DNA of 5,685 nt from JBFLVQ01 sp040758525 (GCA_040758525.1 JBFLVQ010000629.1:1-5685); one strand, 5' to 3'. Positions 1-5,625 are shown, numbered from the stretch's first letter. Made by a program: numbers and translations. The notes: generated by a model from the sequence alone, not told the origin.

Positions 1-1
1 G

Positions 2-1126
2 CATACAGATAATCCTGCGCGTACACTTATTTCAACAGCAAATTCCCTTGCTATATCTACACCTAATAATAGTGGCCGCACCCAATCGCATATTACCGTG
101 AGGGCAGGCGAATCGATCCAGGCTGCACTTGATCGTTTGCAAGAAGGTGGCACAATAGAGTTGATGCCGGGTGTCTATCATGAAGCTCTAACTATCGATC
201 AAAATGGTGTAACACTACGTGGCCGTAATGAGGCCGGTCAGCGCGCTGTGCTTGATGGGCAAGGAAAATTCTCTGACGCTATTGTTGCTTCTGGACGTGG
301 CTTGACCCTAGCAGGTTTTGATGTACGTCATTACAGTGGTAATGGTATTGCCGTGCAAGGTGCTCGTGAAGTAACTTTCCGCGATCTATACATTGAAGAT
401 ACTGGGCTTTATGGTGTCTATCCGGTCGAGTGTGATGGTGTGTTGGTTGAGCGTGTACGTGTCACTGGAGTGCGTGATGCTGGTATCTATGTAGGACAGT
501 CACAACATATTGTTGTACGCGATAATGAGGTCTATGGCAATGTTACAGGTATTGAGATAGAGAATTCTGTTGATGCATTGGTGACCAACAATATTGCACG
601 TGACAACACTGCTGGTATACTGGTCTTTGTGTTACCCAACAATCCATCAAAGGTGGGCCGACACACACGAGTTGTTAACAATCAGGTGATCACAAATAAT
701 CGCGAGAATTTCGCTGATAAAGCAGCAATTGTTGCTAGTGTCCCAGCCGGTGCTGGTATCATTGTAATGGCTGCTGATGAGACTGAGATTACTGCTAATG
801 AGATCCGCGATAATAATTCTTTTGGTGTGGCAGTGCTAGGGTTACAAACCCTCTTTCCTGGTATAGACCGGTTTGATGTCGGCCCTACCCCGGAAAGTAA
901 CCGTATCTATGGCAATCATTATGCTAATAATGGTGGCCAGCCACATCCTACACTCTCAGCAGCAGGCGTACCAGGCGCCGACCTGATCTGGGATGGTAGT
1001 GGTTGGAATAATACTTGGAATGAAACGGCGGTAGAAAGTGCGCCTACACTACTACCCAAGCCAAACTGGCCCGCACCTGCCCGCCGTGCCCTCTGGCGTG
1101 TATTACGTGTTGCCGGTTTAGGTTAA
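2..1126 (+). CDS. Right-handed parallel beta-helix repeat protein, 5' end missing
   Basis: The reading frame is open from base 2 to the TAA at 1124-1126, giving 374 visible residues with no ATG before the GTG at 98. That GTG reads as a valine inside the conserved opening strand (ITVRAGESIQAAL), so the true start lies off the left edge. Counting from the GTG, residues 1-40 form the typical entry segment (GESIQAAL, then PGVYHEAL). Residues 65-250 form successive turns of about 22-24 residues rich in V/I, N, D and G (for example VRVTGVRDAGIYVG and NNIARDNTAGILVF), the pattern of the pectate-lyase-like PbH1/NosD superfamily. The end (ADLIWDGSGWNNTW) resembles the parallel beta-helix family I recall as TIGR03805, whose function is unknown. 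The first 30 visible residues are rich in Ser, Thr and Asn, like a linker after a signal or lipoprotein peptide, so export is inferred. No catalytic residues can be assigned, and a carbohydrate-related role is only possible. The last 15 residues are basic (ARRALWRVLRVAGLG). Confidence 0.85.
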   Translation, partial: HTDNPARTLISTANSLAISTPNNSGRTQSHITVRAGESIQAALDRLQEGGTIELMPGVYHEALTIDQNGVTLRGRNEAGQRAVLDGQGKFSDAIVASGRGLTLAGFDVRHYSGNGIAVQGAREVTFRDLYIEDTGLYGVYPVECDGVLVERVRVTGVRDAGIYVGQSQHIVVRDNEVYGNVTGIEIENSVDALVTNNIARDNTAGILVFVLPNNPSKVGRHTRVVNNQVITNNRENFADKAAIVASVPAGAGIIVMAADETEITANEIRDNNSFGVAVLGLQTLFPGIDRFDVGPTPESNRIYGNHYANNGGQPHPTLSAAGVPGADLIWDGSGWNNTWNETAVESAPTLLPKPNWPAPARRALWRVLRVAGLG

Positions 1127-1176
1127 GAGAGTGAGTTACTTTTCGCTGCCAGCAATAATCTCTTAATTAGCGAAAA
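1123..1176 (+). repeat. Two interleaved 8-bp perfect inverted repeats
   Basis: TTAAGAGA at 1123-1130, which overlaps the beta-helix stop codon, is complementary to TCTCTTAA at 1159-1166. TTTTCGCT at 1140-1147 is complementary to AGCGAAAA at 1169-1176. The arms alternate, so the two stems would form either an H-type pseudoknot or two mutually exclusive hairpins in the transcript. Neither stem is followed by a T tract, so this is not a standard intrinsic terminator. The function is unknown. Confidence 0.45.
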
Positions 1177-1190
1177 CTCGCTTGACGAGT
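1176..1190 (+). repeat. Small hairpin ACTCG-CTTGA-CGAGT
   Basis: A 5-bp perfect stem with a 5-nt loop directly follows the interleaved repeats. No T run follows it. It may add to 3'-end structure for the beta-helix transcript, but alone it is too small to call a terminator. Confidence 0.25.
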
Positions 1191-1199
1191 CTCATATGG

Positions 1200-1231
1200 T
1201 TGACCTAAATTGAACTACATAGAGCATAGAG
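1200..1231 (+). promoter_or_regulatory. Weak candidate promoter of the flavoprotein gene with a tandem heptamer
   Basis: TTGACC at 1200-1205 is a good -35 box. The best -10 is CATAGA at 1225-1230, with a long 19-nt spacer. The -10 lies inside a perfect tandem repeat CATAGAG-CATAGAG (1218-1231). The position, 70-100 bp upstream of the start, suits a promoter, but the -10 is poor. Transcription by read-through from the beta-helix gene is the alternative. Confidence 0.25.
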
Positions 1232-1282
1232 GGAAGAAGCTCTACCGTTCACTAAGGCATTACAAAGAAGAGATTCGCTAAT

Positions 1283-1289
1283 GGAGGTG
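1283..1289 (+). promoter_or_regulatory. Shine-Dalgarno site that decides the flavoprotein start
   Basis: GGAGGTG has six bases perfectly complementary to the 16S anti-SD and lies 9 nt before the ATG at 1299. It falls just inside the longer reading that begins at ATG 1281. That upstream ATG has only a loose AAGAAGAG before it. The downstream ATG is therefore preferred. Confidence 0.6.
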
Positions 1290-1298
1290 TGGCACGTT

Positions 1299-2306
1299 AT
1301 GCCGACATTATCTAGGTATCGTTTTATCATTGTCGGGGCCGGGCCTGCAGGAATCAGCCTAGCAGTAGAGGCCTGCGTGGCAGGAATTTCCAGTGAGGAG
1401 ATCCTTCTGCTTGAGAAGGGCGCCGAACATTCTTGGGCAATACGTAAGTTTTATCCTGAGTCTAAGCCTGTAACAGCAAATTACAAAGGTATTGAAGCCC
1501 AATGTGAAGGAGTGATGTGTATTGTTGATACGACAAAAGAGCATACGCTTAGCTATCTAGATCAGGCAATAGATGACTACAGTCTGCAAGTACATTACAA
1601 CGAGGCTGTACATCGTATTGCACCTTATCAGAATGGTGAACTGGGTTTTACTGTGGAGACCAACAATAGCATATATCAGAGCCGATTTTGTGCTATTGCC
1701 ATAGGAATACTCGGGCGACCTAACAAACCCACCTATGCACTGCCAAATTCGCTACGGCGGGCAATACATTTTGATATCACTTCAGAAAGGATTGAAGATA
1801 AGAACTGTCTGGTAGTAGGTGGCGGTGATACTGCTTCAGAATATTGTCAATTCCTTGTCCAGCAGAACAATAGGGTAACACTCTCATATCGGGGTAGCGA
1901 ATTTACTCGCCTCAATTCTGTTAATTACAAATCCTTGATGGCGCTACAGAGTTGCGGTGAAGTCAAAATTCTTGCTGGCAGTAACATTGTCAGCATTGCT
2001 GATGTTGATGGTCGCCCTCAGGTCACCTTTGCTGAGCCAGAATATTCATCTATCATTTTCGATAAGGTTATTTATGCATTAGGGGGCTCAACGCCAGAGA
2101 ATTTCTTGCGCTCGGTAGGAATCGAATTTGATGGTAGTGCCCCAATATTGAAAGAAGGTTATGAGACTTCTGTATCAGGTCTTTTTTTAATTGGCGATCT
2201 CAGTGCTGGTAAGTCGGGTGGCTCGATTATTTCTGCTTTCAACTCCTCTGCCCGCGCTATGCGCTATATTTGTACCCAATATCTAACAAAAAAGGACACA
2301 CCTTAA
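1299..2306 (+). CDS. FAD/NAD(P)-binding oxidoreductase, thioredoxin-reductase-like fold without redox CxxC
   Basis: The product is 335 residues if translation starts at ATG 1299, or 341 from ATG 1281; the numbers here use the 341 form. The first Rossmann motif GAGPAG is at 19-24, with the FAD-ribose glutamate at the end of the second strand (LLLEKG, E45). The NAD(P)H motif GGGDTA is at 180-185. A second FAD contact, LFLIGDLSAGKSGGSI, starts near 301. This is the two-domain layout of Pyr_redox_3/TrxR-like flavoproteins, soluble and without a signal or membrane segment. True thioredoxin reductases carry CxxC in the NADPH domain; here the stretch before GGGDTA has none, so direct dithiol reduction is unlikely. 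From memory, the segments KGAEHS, GRPNKP and ALGGSTPENFL resemble uncharacterised TrxB/YpdA-like oxidoreductases known from Campylobacterota and others. The electron acceptor is unknown. The 3' end takes part in the terminator of the convergent gene. Confidence 0.85.
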   Translation: MPTLSRYRFIIVGAGPAGISLAVEACVAGISSEEILLLEKGAEHSWAIRKFYPESKPVTANYKGIEAQCEGVMCIVDTTKEHTLSYLDQAIDDYSLQVHYNEAVHRIAPYQNGELGFTVETNNSIYQSRFCAIAIGILGRPNKPTYALPNSLRRAIHFDITSERIEDKNCLVVGGGDTASEYCQFLVQQNNRVTLSYRGSEFTRLNSVNYKSLMALQSCGEVKILAGSNIVSIADVDGRPQVTFAEPEYSSIIFDKVIYALGGSTPENFLRSVGIEFDGSAPILKEGYETSVSGLFLIGDLSAGKSGGSIISAFNSSARAMRYICTQYLTKKDTP

Positions 2307-2321
2307 AATTAAGGTGTGTCC
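2288..2321 (-). terminator. Intrinsic terminator of the metallopeptidase gene, overlapping the end of the flavoprotein gene
   Basis: The arms GGACACACCTTA (2294-2305) and TAAGGTGTGTCC (2310-2321) form a perfect 12-bp stem with a 4-nt loop. On the - strand the hairpin is followed by TTTTTT (the A6 at 2288-2293), a textbook rho-independent terminator about 40 nt past the metallopeptidase stop codon. One arm consists of the last codons and stop of the + strand flavoprotein gene. On the + strand only a weak T4 (about 7 nt downstream) follows, so termination in that direction would be less efficient. Confidence 0.8.
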
Positions 2322-2359
2322 ATAGTGTTTTGGGTCAAAGTGTTTATTAAGGATGAATC

Positions 2360-3751
2360 TTAGGAGAGCGAAGCCGATTCGGTAATCCTTATACAGCAAC
2401 CACTCAAACAACCATTGCCGGATTTCCAGACATCCCCAACAATATTCGATTGTCCAGTAGCATTTACTGCGCGTTGACCGGCTGTCACGCCATTAATACT
2501 ACTCCAGCTTTCGCGGCCCAGATAAGTAGCACGAGGATTAAAGCCTAGTTCAGCACGAATCGAGTTTTCACTAGGCTCAAGACCCTGACGGAAGCCAGCA
2601 AAACCTGTGGTACGGAACTCTTCAAAACGCCAGGTCTCTTTGTATCTCTGATTACCATCTGTAAAGAAATGGTCGCGATTTGAGCGATCTATCGTGCCGC
2701 GTTGAGCGTGTAAGGCATGCACCAGTTCATGTGCTAATACAACTTCCGAAGAGATTGCCTGGTCTCGGATTGTGCCATTTGGCTGCAAAGTAGGAAGTGC
2801 AATATTGAGATCTGGATCGTAAGAGACGGAAGCTGAAGAGCCGCGCCCAGGCGCAGTAGGTGTACCAGTTGCGCCTGCCCCAGACTGGGTAAAGGCATTA
2901 TCAGGAGTAAACTGAATATTAACCTTGTTGGGATTGTTGAGTAATTGATTGATAAGTGTATAACCCTGATCATGACCACTCGTTCTATTGGTCGCTTCAT
3001 GTACATAACCCTGAGCATCAACGGTAGTATTAGGAGCAAATTTGGCTAGGTCGGCTGCTACTCGCTGACGGAAAGCAGCATCACCAATCACCTGAAGATT
3101 GGTCGGACCAGATTGTGGTGGCTGACCTCCTACACGCTTGGTAATCGTCAATCCCCAAGATCTTAAGATACCTTCATCACGACGTGCAGTATCCTGTACA
3201 GTTAATCTCCAATTGCCTGTGATTGGTTCGCCAGCAAATTCACTACGGTCAACTTCGAAGACTAAGTTATCAGCACTACCACCAGTGCGGTTATGTAACG
3301 TAGCCGTTTTGCCTGTCGGAGAAGTGAGTCTTACAACCAGATCACCACGATAGGTATGGCCAATATTCACATTAACTTTTAGCTTATCTACCTGACCAGC
3401 CTCGGCTAGATTGATTGTAGAGGTGGTAGTTTGTAAGTCTCTAATCGCGGCATTTGGCGTAGCATTACCAGTAACTGTGTTAGCAGCAAGCTGGTCTGCA
3501 CCGGGTGTGCTGCGTCCACGTAGTGCGCCATTGATGTTACGGAAGATATCTTTTAGAGAGACAGATTCATTGCTACGTAACCGGCCAGACTGTTGATTGG
3601 TCCCAATATTAGTTTCAGCCTGACGTAGAGTTGCGCTTACATTGCCGCTGGTCACACTGCTCTGTAATTGATCAACTACTTGTGAATCGCGAGTGGCTTC
3701 TGGATTGGCAATATTCTCAAATGCACTGCTATTATTGCTGTTTACGCGCAT
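2360..3751 (-). CDS. P-domain plus M91 (NleD-like) zinc metallopeptidase
   Basis: The protein has 463 residues, starting at ATG 3751 with AGGAG 7 nt upstream. Residues 1-110 are a polar, disordered-looking Asn/Ser/Thr/Gln-rich region with no signal peptide. Residues 111-206 match the proprotein convertase P (P/homoB) beta-sandwich domain: HTYRGDLVVRLTSPTG, then a GxW motif (GNWRLTVQD), then a terminal SWGLTI. A Gly/Pro linker leads to residues 218-415, which match the M91 effector peptidase family: the zinc motif HELVH at 341-345 followed by ALHAQRG, a candidate third ligand or acid pair EE at 377-378, and the late conserved block ENSIRAELGFNPRATY (395-410). The fold and zinc dependence are family knowledge; the substrate is unknown. 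NleD of pathogenic E. coli cleaves host kinases, but that cannot be carried over here. The only cysteines (448, 452, 453) sit at the extreme C-terminus. Secretion by a non-Sec route is inferred. The gene has its own promoter and terminator. Confidence 0.85.
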   Translation of the reverse strand: MRVNSNNSSAFENIANPEATRDSQVVDQLQSSVTSGNVSATLRQAETNIGTNQQSGRLRSNESVSLKDIFRNINGALRGRSTPGADQLAANTVTGNATPNAAIRDLQTTTSTINLAEAGQVDKLKVNVNIGHTYRGDLVVRLTSPTGKTATLHNRTGGSADNLVFEVDRSEFAGEPITGNWRLTVQDTARRDEGILRSWGLTITKRVGGQPPQSGPTNLQVIGDAAFRQRVAADLAKFAPNTTVDAQGYVHEATNRTSGHDQGYTLINQLLNNPNKVNIQFTPDNAFTQSGAGATGTPTAPGRGSSASVSYDPDLNIALPTLQPNGTIRDQAISSEVVLAHELVHALHAQRGTIDRSNRDHFFTDGNQRYKETWRFEEFRTTGFAGFRQGLEPSENSIRAELGFNPRATYLGRESWSSINGVTAGQRAVNATGQSNIVGDVWKSGNGCLSGCCIRITESASLS

Positions 3752-3758
3752 TGTCTCT

Positions 3759-3763
3759 CTCCT
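3759..3763 (-). promoter_or_regulatory. Ribosome binding site of the metallopeptidase gene
   Basis: On the - strand AGGAG lies 7 nt before the ATG at 3751, an ideal spacing that fixes this start. Confidence 0.7.
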
Positions 3764-3787
3764 ATTAATTTATCGATTATTTTCTTC

Positions 3788-3805
3788 TGAATGAATTGTC
3801 ATTCA
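3788..3805 (-). promoter_or_regulatory. TetR/FadR-like operator palindrome
   Basis: TGAATGAATTGTCATTCA is a perfect palindrome with 7-bp arms and a 4-bp centre. It covers the predicted -10 box and start point of the metallopeptidase promoter, where a bound repressor would block transcription. The arms equal those I remember for the Bacillus subtilis FadR (YsiA) box (TGAATGA-MTAN-TCATTCA), with one mismatch in the centre. Many TetR-family operators have this form, so the regulator's identity is open. No TetR gene lies in the window. Confidence 0.5.
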
Positions 3806-3824
3806 TTTTATCGGTAACTGTAAA
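3795..3824 (-). promoter_or_regulatory. Candidate sigma-70-type promoter of the metallopeptidase gene
   Basis: On the - strand, the -35 box TTTACA (3819-3824, five of six) is separated by 18 nt from GACAAT (3795-3800, four of six). The predicted start near 3788 gives a leader of about 37 nt containing the AGGAG site. The -10 box lies wholly within the operator palindrome. Confidence 0.5.
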
Positions 3825-3842
3825 GTTTAGTTGCGTAAGTGT

Positions 3843-3869
3843 AAAAAAAATTTGCGATTTTTCAGCAAA
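3843..3869 (-). terminator. Candidate intrinsic terminator between the TPR and metallopeptidase genes
   Basis: Read on the - strand, TTTGC(T)GA pairs with TCGCAAA around an AAAA loop (7 bp with one bulged T), followed at once by eight Ts (3843-3850). The stem is A/T-rich, but the T8 tract is strong. It lies about 50 nt past the TPR stop codon and just before the metallopeptidase promoter, so the two genes are probably separate transcription units. Confidence 0.5.
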
Positions 3870-3886
3870 AGTCCGCATAGACAGAA

Positions 3887-3907
3887 ACTGTTAAGTTACT
3901 TAACAGT
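3887..3907 (-). repeat. 9-bp perfect inverted repeat just after the TPR gene
   Basis: ACTGTTAAG (3887-3895) and CTTAACAGT (3899-3907) flank a 3-nt loop, 11 nt past the TPR stop codon. On the - strand only TTT follows the stem, so it is a weak terminator by itself. It could stabilise the mRNA 3' end, form a first hairpin of a double terminator with the T8 structure, or be an operator. Function is not assignable. Confidence 0.45.
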
Positions 3908-3918
3908 AAAACAATGTT

Positions 3919-5112
3919 CTATTCTTTCCTTATTTCTTCTTCAACGGCTTTAAGAACTTGGTTAATCTGTTCACGTAGTTCCCCTGGCTGGGAGTAGGAG
4001 CGAGCCAGTATCAGAGCTTTACGCGACTCTACTAAACGTTTAGCCTTAGCCAGGGCAAGACCGATATTATAGTGAGGGATAGGCTCATTAGGAGCAAGTT
4101 GGCAAGCATAATCGAGTTGTTGGAGCGCCTCATCGATCCTTTCTTGTTTGAAAAGGAACATAGCAAAACTATTATAGGGCTGATAAGAGCCAGGATTGAG
4201 TTGTATAGCAATATCGAATTCGCGTACTGCATCTGTGGAACGGTTTTGATTATCATAGAGTTCTGCCAGTGCACAATGTGGCGTCCAGTTATTGGGCGAG
4301 AGGTAGATGGCTCGCTTATAAGCCTTTTCCGCATCATCATAACGTTGCGAAGCAGCGGCAAGATGGCCTAATGCTAGATAATCTTCATAGGAGCCGCGGC
4401 GCATACAGATCTGATACATAACGTGATAAGCGGCGGCCAGATCACCCTTCTGCCAATATAGATCTTTAAGCATTGCGCCAATATTAAGAGCATCTTGATT
4501 GGTGCTCAGCCCCTGATGGCAGATTTTAATGGCATCTTCAATTTGACCTATATGGTTATAAAGATTGGCCAATGCCAAATAGGCACGGGTGAAATTAGGC
4601 TGTATTTTGATTAGCTGCATCAATGTACGTCTAGCTTCCTCATCTTTATCTTTTACTGCTAGAGTATGCGCCAGTTCAAAAAGGGCTTGTGGTGAGCGTG
4701 GGTTGATTGTGACGGCTTTACGCAGGGTAGCTTCAGCCTCGTCAAGAAGATCCATTTCACGTAGTGCGATCCCTAAATGTACTTGAGCAACAAGAAGCTT
4801 AGGGTTTTGGGCAAGCGCACGTCGGAGCATATCTGTGGCTGGCTGATATTGATCCTGCATTATCAGGTCCATTCCTTTTAGGGTTAGGGCGTCAGGATTA
4901 TCTGGGGCAAGCTGGATAGCCTCATCAATGATTTTGCTACACTCTTCAAACCGGCCGCTGGCGCCTAGCAATCTTGCTAATTCCAGGCGGGCAGACAGCT
5001 CATGTGGGTCTAAGGCGATCGCTTGTCTCAATTCACGCTCTGCCTCTTCAGTACGGTTTGCTGCCAAATAGGCCTTCGCCTGCTCCACATGCTGTTGCGC
5101 CTTTGACACCAC
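3919..5112 (-). CDS. Tetratricopeptide repeat (TPR) protein, about 11 repeats
   Basis: The 397-residue protein is almost wholly helical TPR units of 34 residues. The proline closing each unit recurs exactly every 34 residues at 36, 70, 104, 138 and 172, then at 273, 307 and 341. The seventh unit (about 207-240) is degenerate and one residue short, so about 11 repeats run from residue 3 to 376, followed by a charged C-terminal cap (EEEIRKE). There is no signal peptide, membrane segment or attached catalytic domain, so it is probably a cytoplasmic protein-protein scaffold with an unknown partner. Translation starts at tandem GTG codons (5112 and 5109) after GGGGGTG; the second GTG has the better spacing (7 nt from the GGGGG), so the product may be one residue shorter. 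The gene has its own possible promoter, and hairpins separate it from both same-strand neighbours, so co-function with the metallopeptidase is not implied. Confidence 0.9.
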   Translation of the reverse strand: MVSKAQQHVEQAKAYLAANRTEEAERELRQAIALDPHELSARLELARLLGASGRFEECSKIIDEAIQLAPDNPDALTLKGMDLIMQDQYQPATDMLRRALAQNPKLLVAQVHLGIALREMDLLDEAEATLRKAVTINPRSPQALFELAHTLAVKDKDEEARRTLMQLIKIQPNFTRAYLALANLYNHIGQIEDAIKICHQGLSTNQDALNIGAMLKDLYWQKGDLAAAYHVMYQICMRRGSYEDYLALGHLAAASQRYDDAEKAYKRAIYLSPNNWTPHCALAELYDNQNRSTDAVREFDIAIQLNPGSYQPYNSFAMFLFKQERIDEALQQLDYACQLAPNEPIPHYNIGLALAKAKRLVESRKALILARSYSQPGELREQINQVLKAVEEEIRKE

Positions 5113-5114
5113 CG

Positions 5115-5121
5115 CACCCCC
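5115..5121 (-). promoter_or_regulatory. Ribosome binding site of the TPR gene
   Basis: On the - strand GGGGGTG pairs with the anti-SD using one G-U pair. Measured from the GGGGG run, the spacing is 4 nt to the first GTG and 7 nt to the second, which favours the second. Confidence 0.45.
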
Positions 5122-5137
5122 AAAAGAGATTTGGCCT

Positions 5138-5143
5138 ATTATC
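5138..5143 (-). promoter_or_regulatory. Candidate -10 box of the TPR gene
   Basis: GATAAT on the - strand matches five of six -10 positions and would start the transcript about 20 nt before the GTG codons. No good -35 box lies at normal spacing; TTACCT is 19 nt upstream. Confidence 0.35.
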
Positions 5144-5180
5144 GCATTAAATAATTACTTGAAGGTAACAAAAAGAGCGA

Positions 5181-5200
5181 AAAAAGGCTTGTATGCAAGC
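5181..5200 (-). terminator. Candidate intrinsic terminator of the small ORF
   Basis: Read on the - strand, GCTTG-CATA-CAAGC forms a short 5-bp stem followed by CTTTTTT, with a second T5 run further on. It lies 45 nt after the stop of the 51-residue ORF and before the TPR promoter. The T tract is good but the stem is short. Confidence 0.45.
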
Positions 5201-5244
5201 AAGTCTGTTGCAGCAGTATCCTGATATCAATTCTATAGTATTGG

Positions 5245-5400
5245 TTAAGTCCCGTTAGTAGTAGCTGACGATTTCGCGACATTGCTACTGTCATCATTTA
5301 TATCTTGCTCGATACTGGTTTCTGATGCAGGTGGTTCACTATTGATATCATTAACAGCGGACTTCATCATCTCTTCGTGAATGAATCTGAGCAGTCGCAT
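5245..5400 (-). CDS. Small acidic protein of 51 residues, unrecognised
   Basis: ATG at 5400 is preceded on the - strand by AAGGAG, 9 nt upstream, a strong Shine-Dalgarno site. The frame ends with TAA at 5245-5247 and a candidate terminator follows. The product begins with a short basic, hydrophobic stretch (MRLLRFIHEEMMK) and continues as a polar, acidic tail rich in Ser, Asp, Asn, Glu and Thr (INSEPPASETSIEQDINDD) ending NGT. It has no cysteine and no signal peptide or membrane segment. I do not recognise the family. The same frame stays open upstream to a TAG at 5515-5517 and would encode a very basic segment, but contains no ATG, GTG or TTG. The Shine-Dalgarno site and terminator support a real gene; the lack of a known relative and the small size leave it uncertain. 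Confidence 0.45.
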   Translation of the reverse strand: MRLLRFIHEEMMKSAVNDINSEPPASETSIEQDINDDSSNVAKSSATTNGT

Positions 5401-5505
5401 CTTCTTATACTCCTTACACTCTCTTTTACGTAAACGGACACTACGCTTAATTCTGTTGATACTGCTGTAGAAGATGTGCTGATATGATGCAACTTTTGCA
5501 CCATT

Positions 5506-5535
5506 AGTATATGACTATCTGCGAGAAAATCTTAA
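5506..5535 (-). promoter_or_regulatory. Weak candidate promoter of the small ORF
   Basis: On the - strand TTAAGA (5530-5535, four of six) is separated by 18 nt from TATACT (5506-5511, five of six). It would give a leader of about 100 nt before the ATG at 5400. Confidence 0.3.
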
Positions 5536-5625
5536 GCCATTCCGCCTTCATAATAACATTCTGTCTCATCAATAAATTACGTCTACAAAGAAAAGATTAA
5601 TTTTTTTTCTGCGGTTATCGTCGAG

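Noticed and set aside
98..100. GTG as the start of the beta-helix gene
   Set aside because: It encodes a conserved-looking valine inside the first beta strand, the frame is open upstream to the window edge, and no Shine-Dalgarno site precedes it.
1503..1520. C75 and C80 of the flavoprotein as a redox-active pair
   Set aside because: The spacing is CxxxxC and the pair lies in the FAD domain in an unfamiliar context (CEGVMC). It differs from the CxxC of thioredoxin reductases and from the CxxxxC that directly follows the first helix in glutathione-reductase-type enzymes.
2294..2330. The same hairpin as a terminator for the + strand flavoprotein gene
   Set aside because: On the + strand the stem is followed by CATAGTGTTTTGGG, with no immediate T tract, so only weak termination is expected.
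2734..3039. 101-codon - strand ORF in another frame inside the metallopeptidase gene
   Set aside because: It overlaps the M91 domain coding sequence, including HELVH, and its translation looks like an out-of-frame shadow.
4072..4371. 99-codon + strand ORF antisense to the TPR gene
   Set aside because: It lies wholly within the clear TPR coding frame, which shows an exact 34-residue proline period, and it lacks a ribosome binding site and any recognisable domain.
5377..5394. TGAATGA half-site near 5379 as a second FadR-like operator
   Set aside because: The second arm is missing (TGAATGAATCTGAG) and the site lies inside the small ORF.
5511..5600. 29-residue + strand ORF ending before a T8 run
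   Set aside because: It has no Shine-Dalgarno site and no recognisable motif, and the T8 run is not preceded by a G/C-containing stem.
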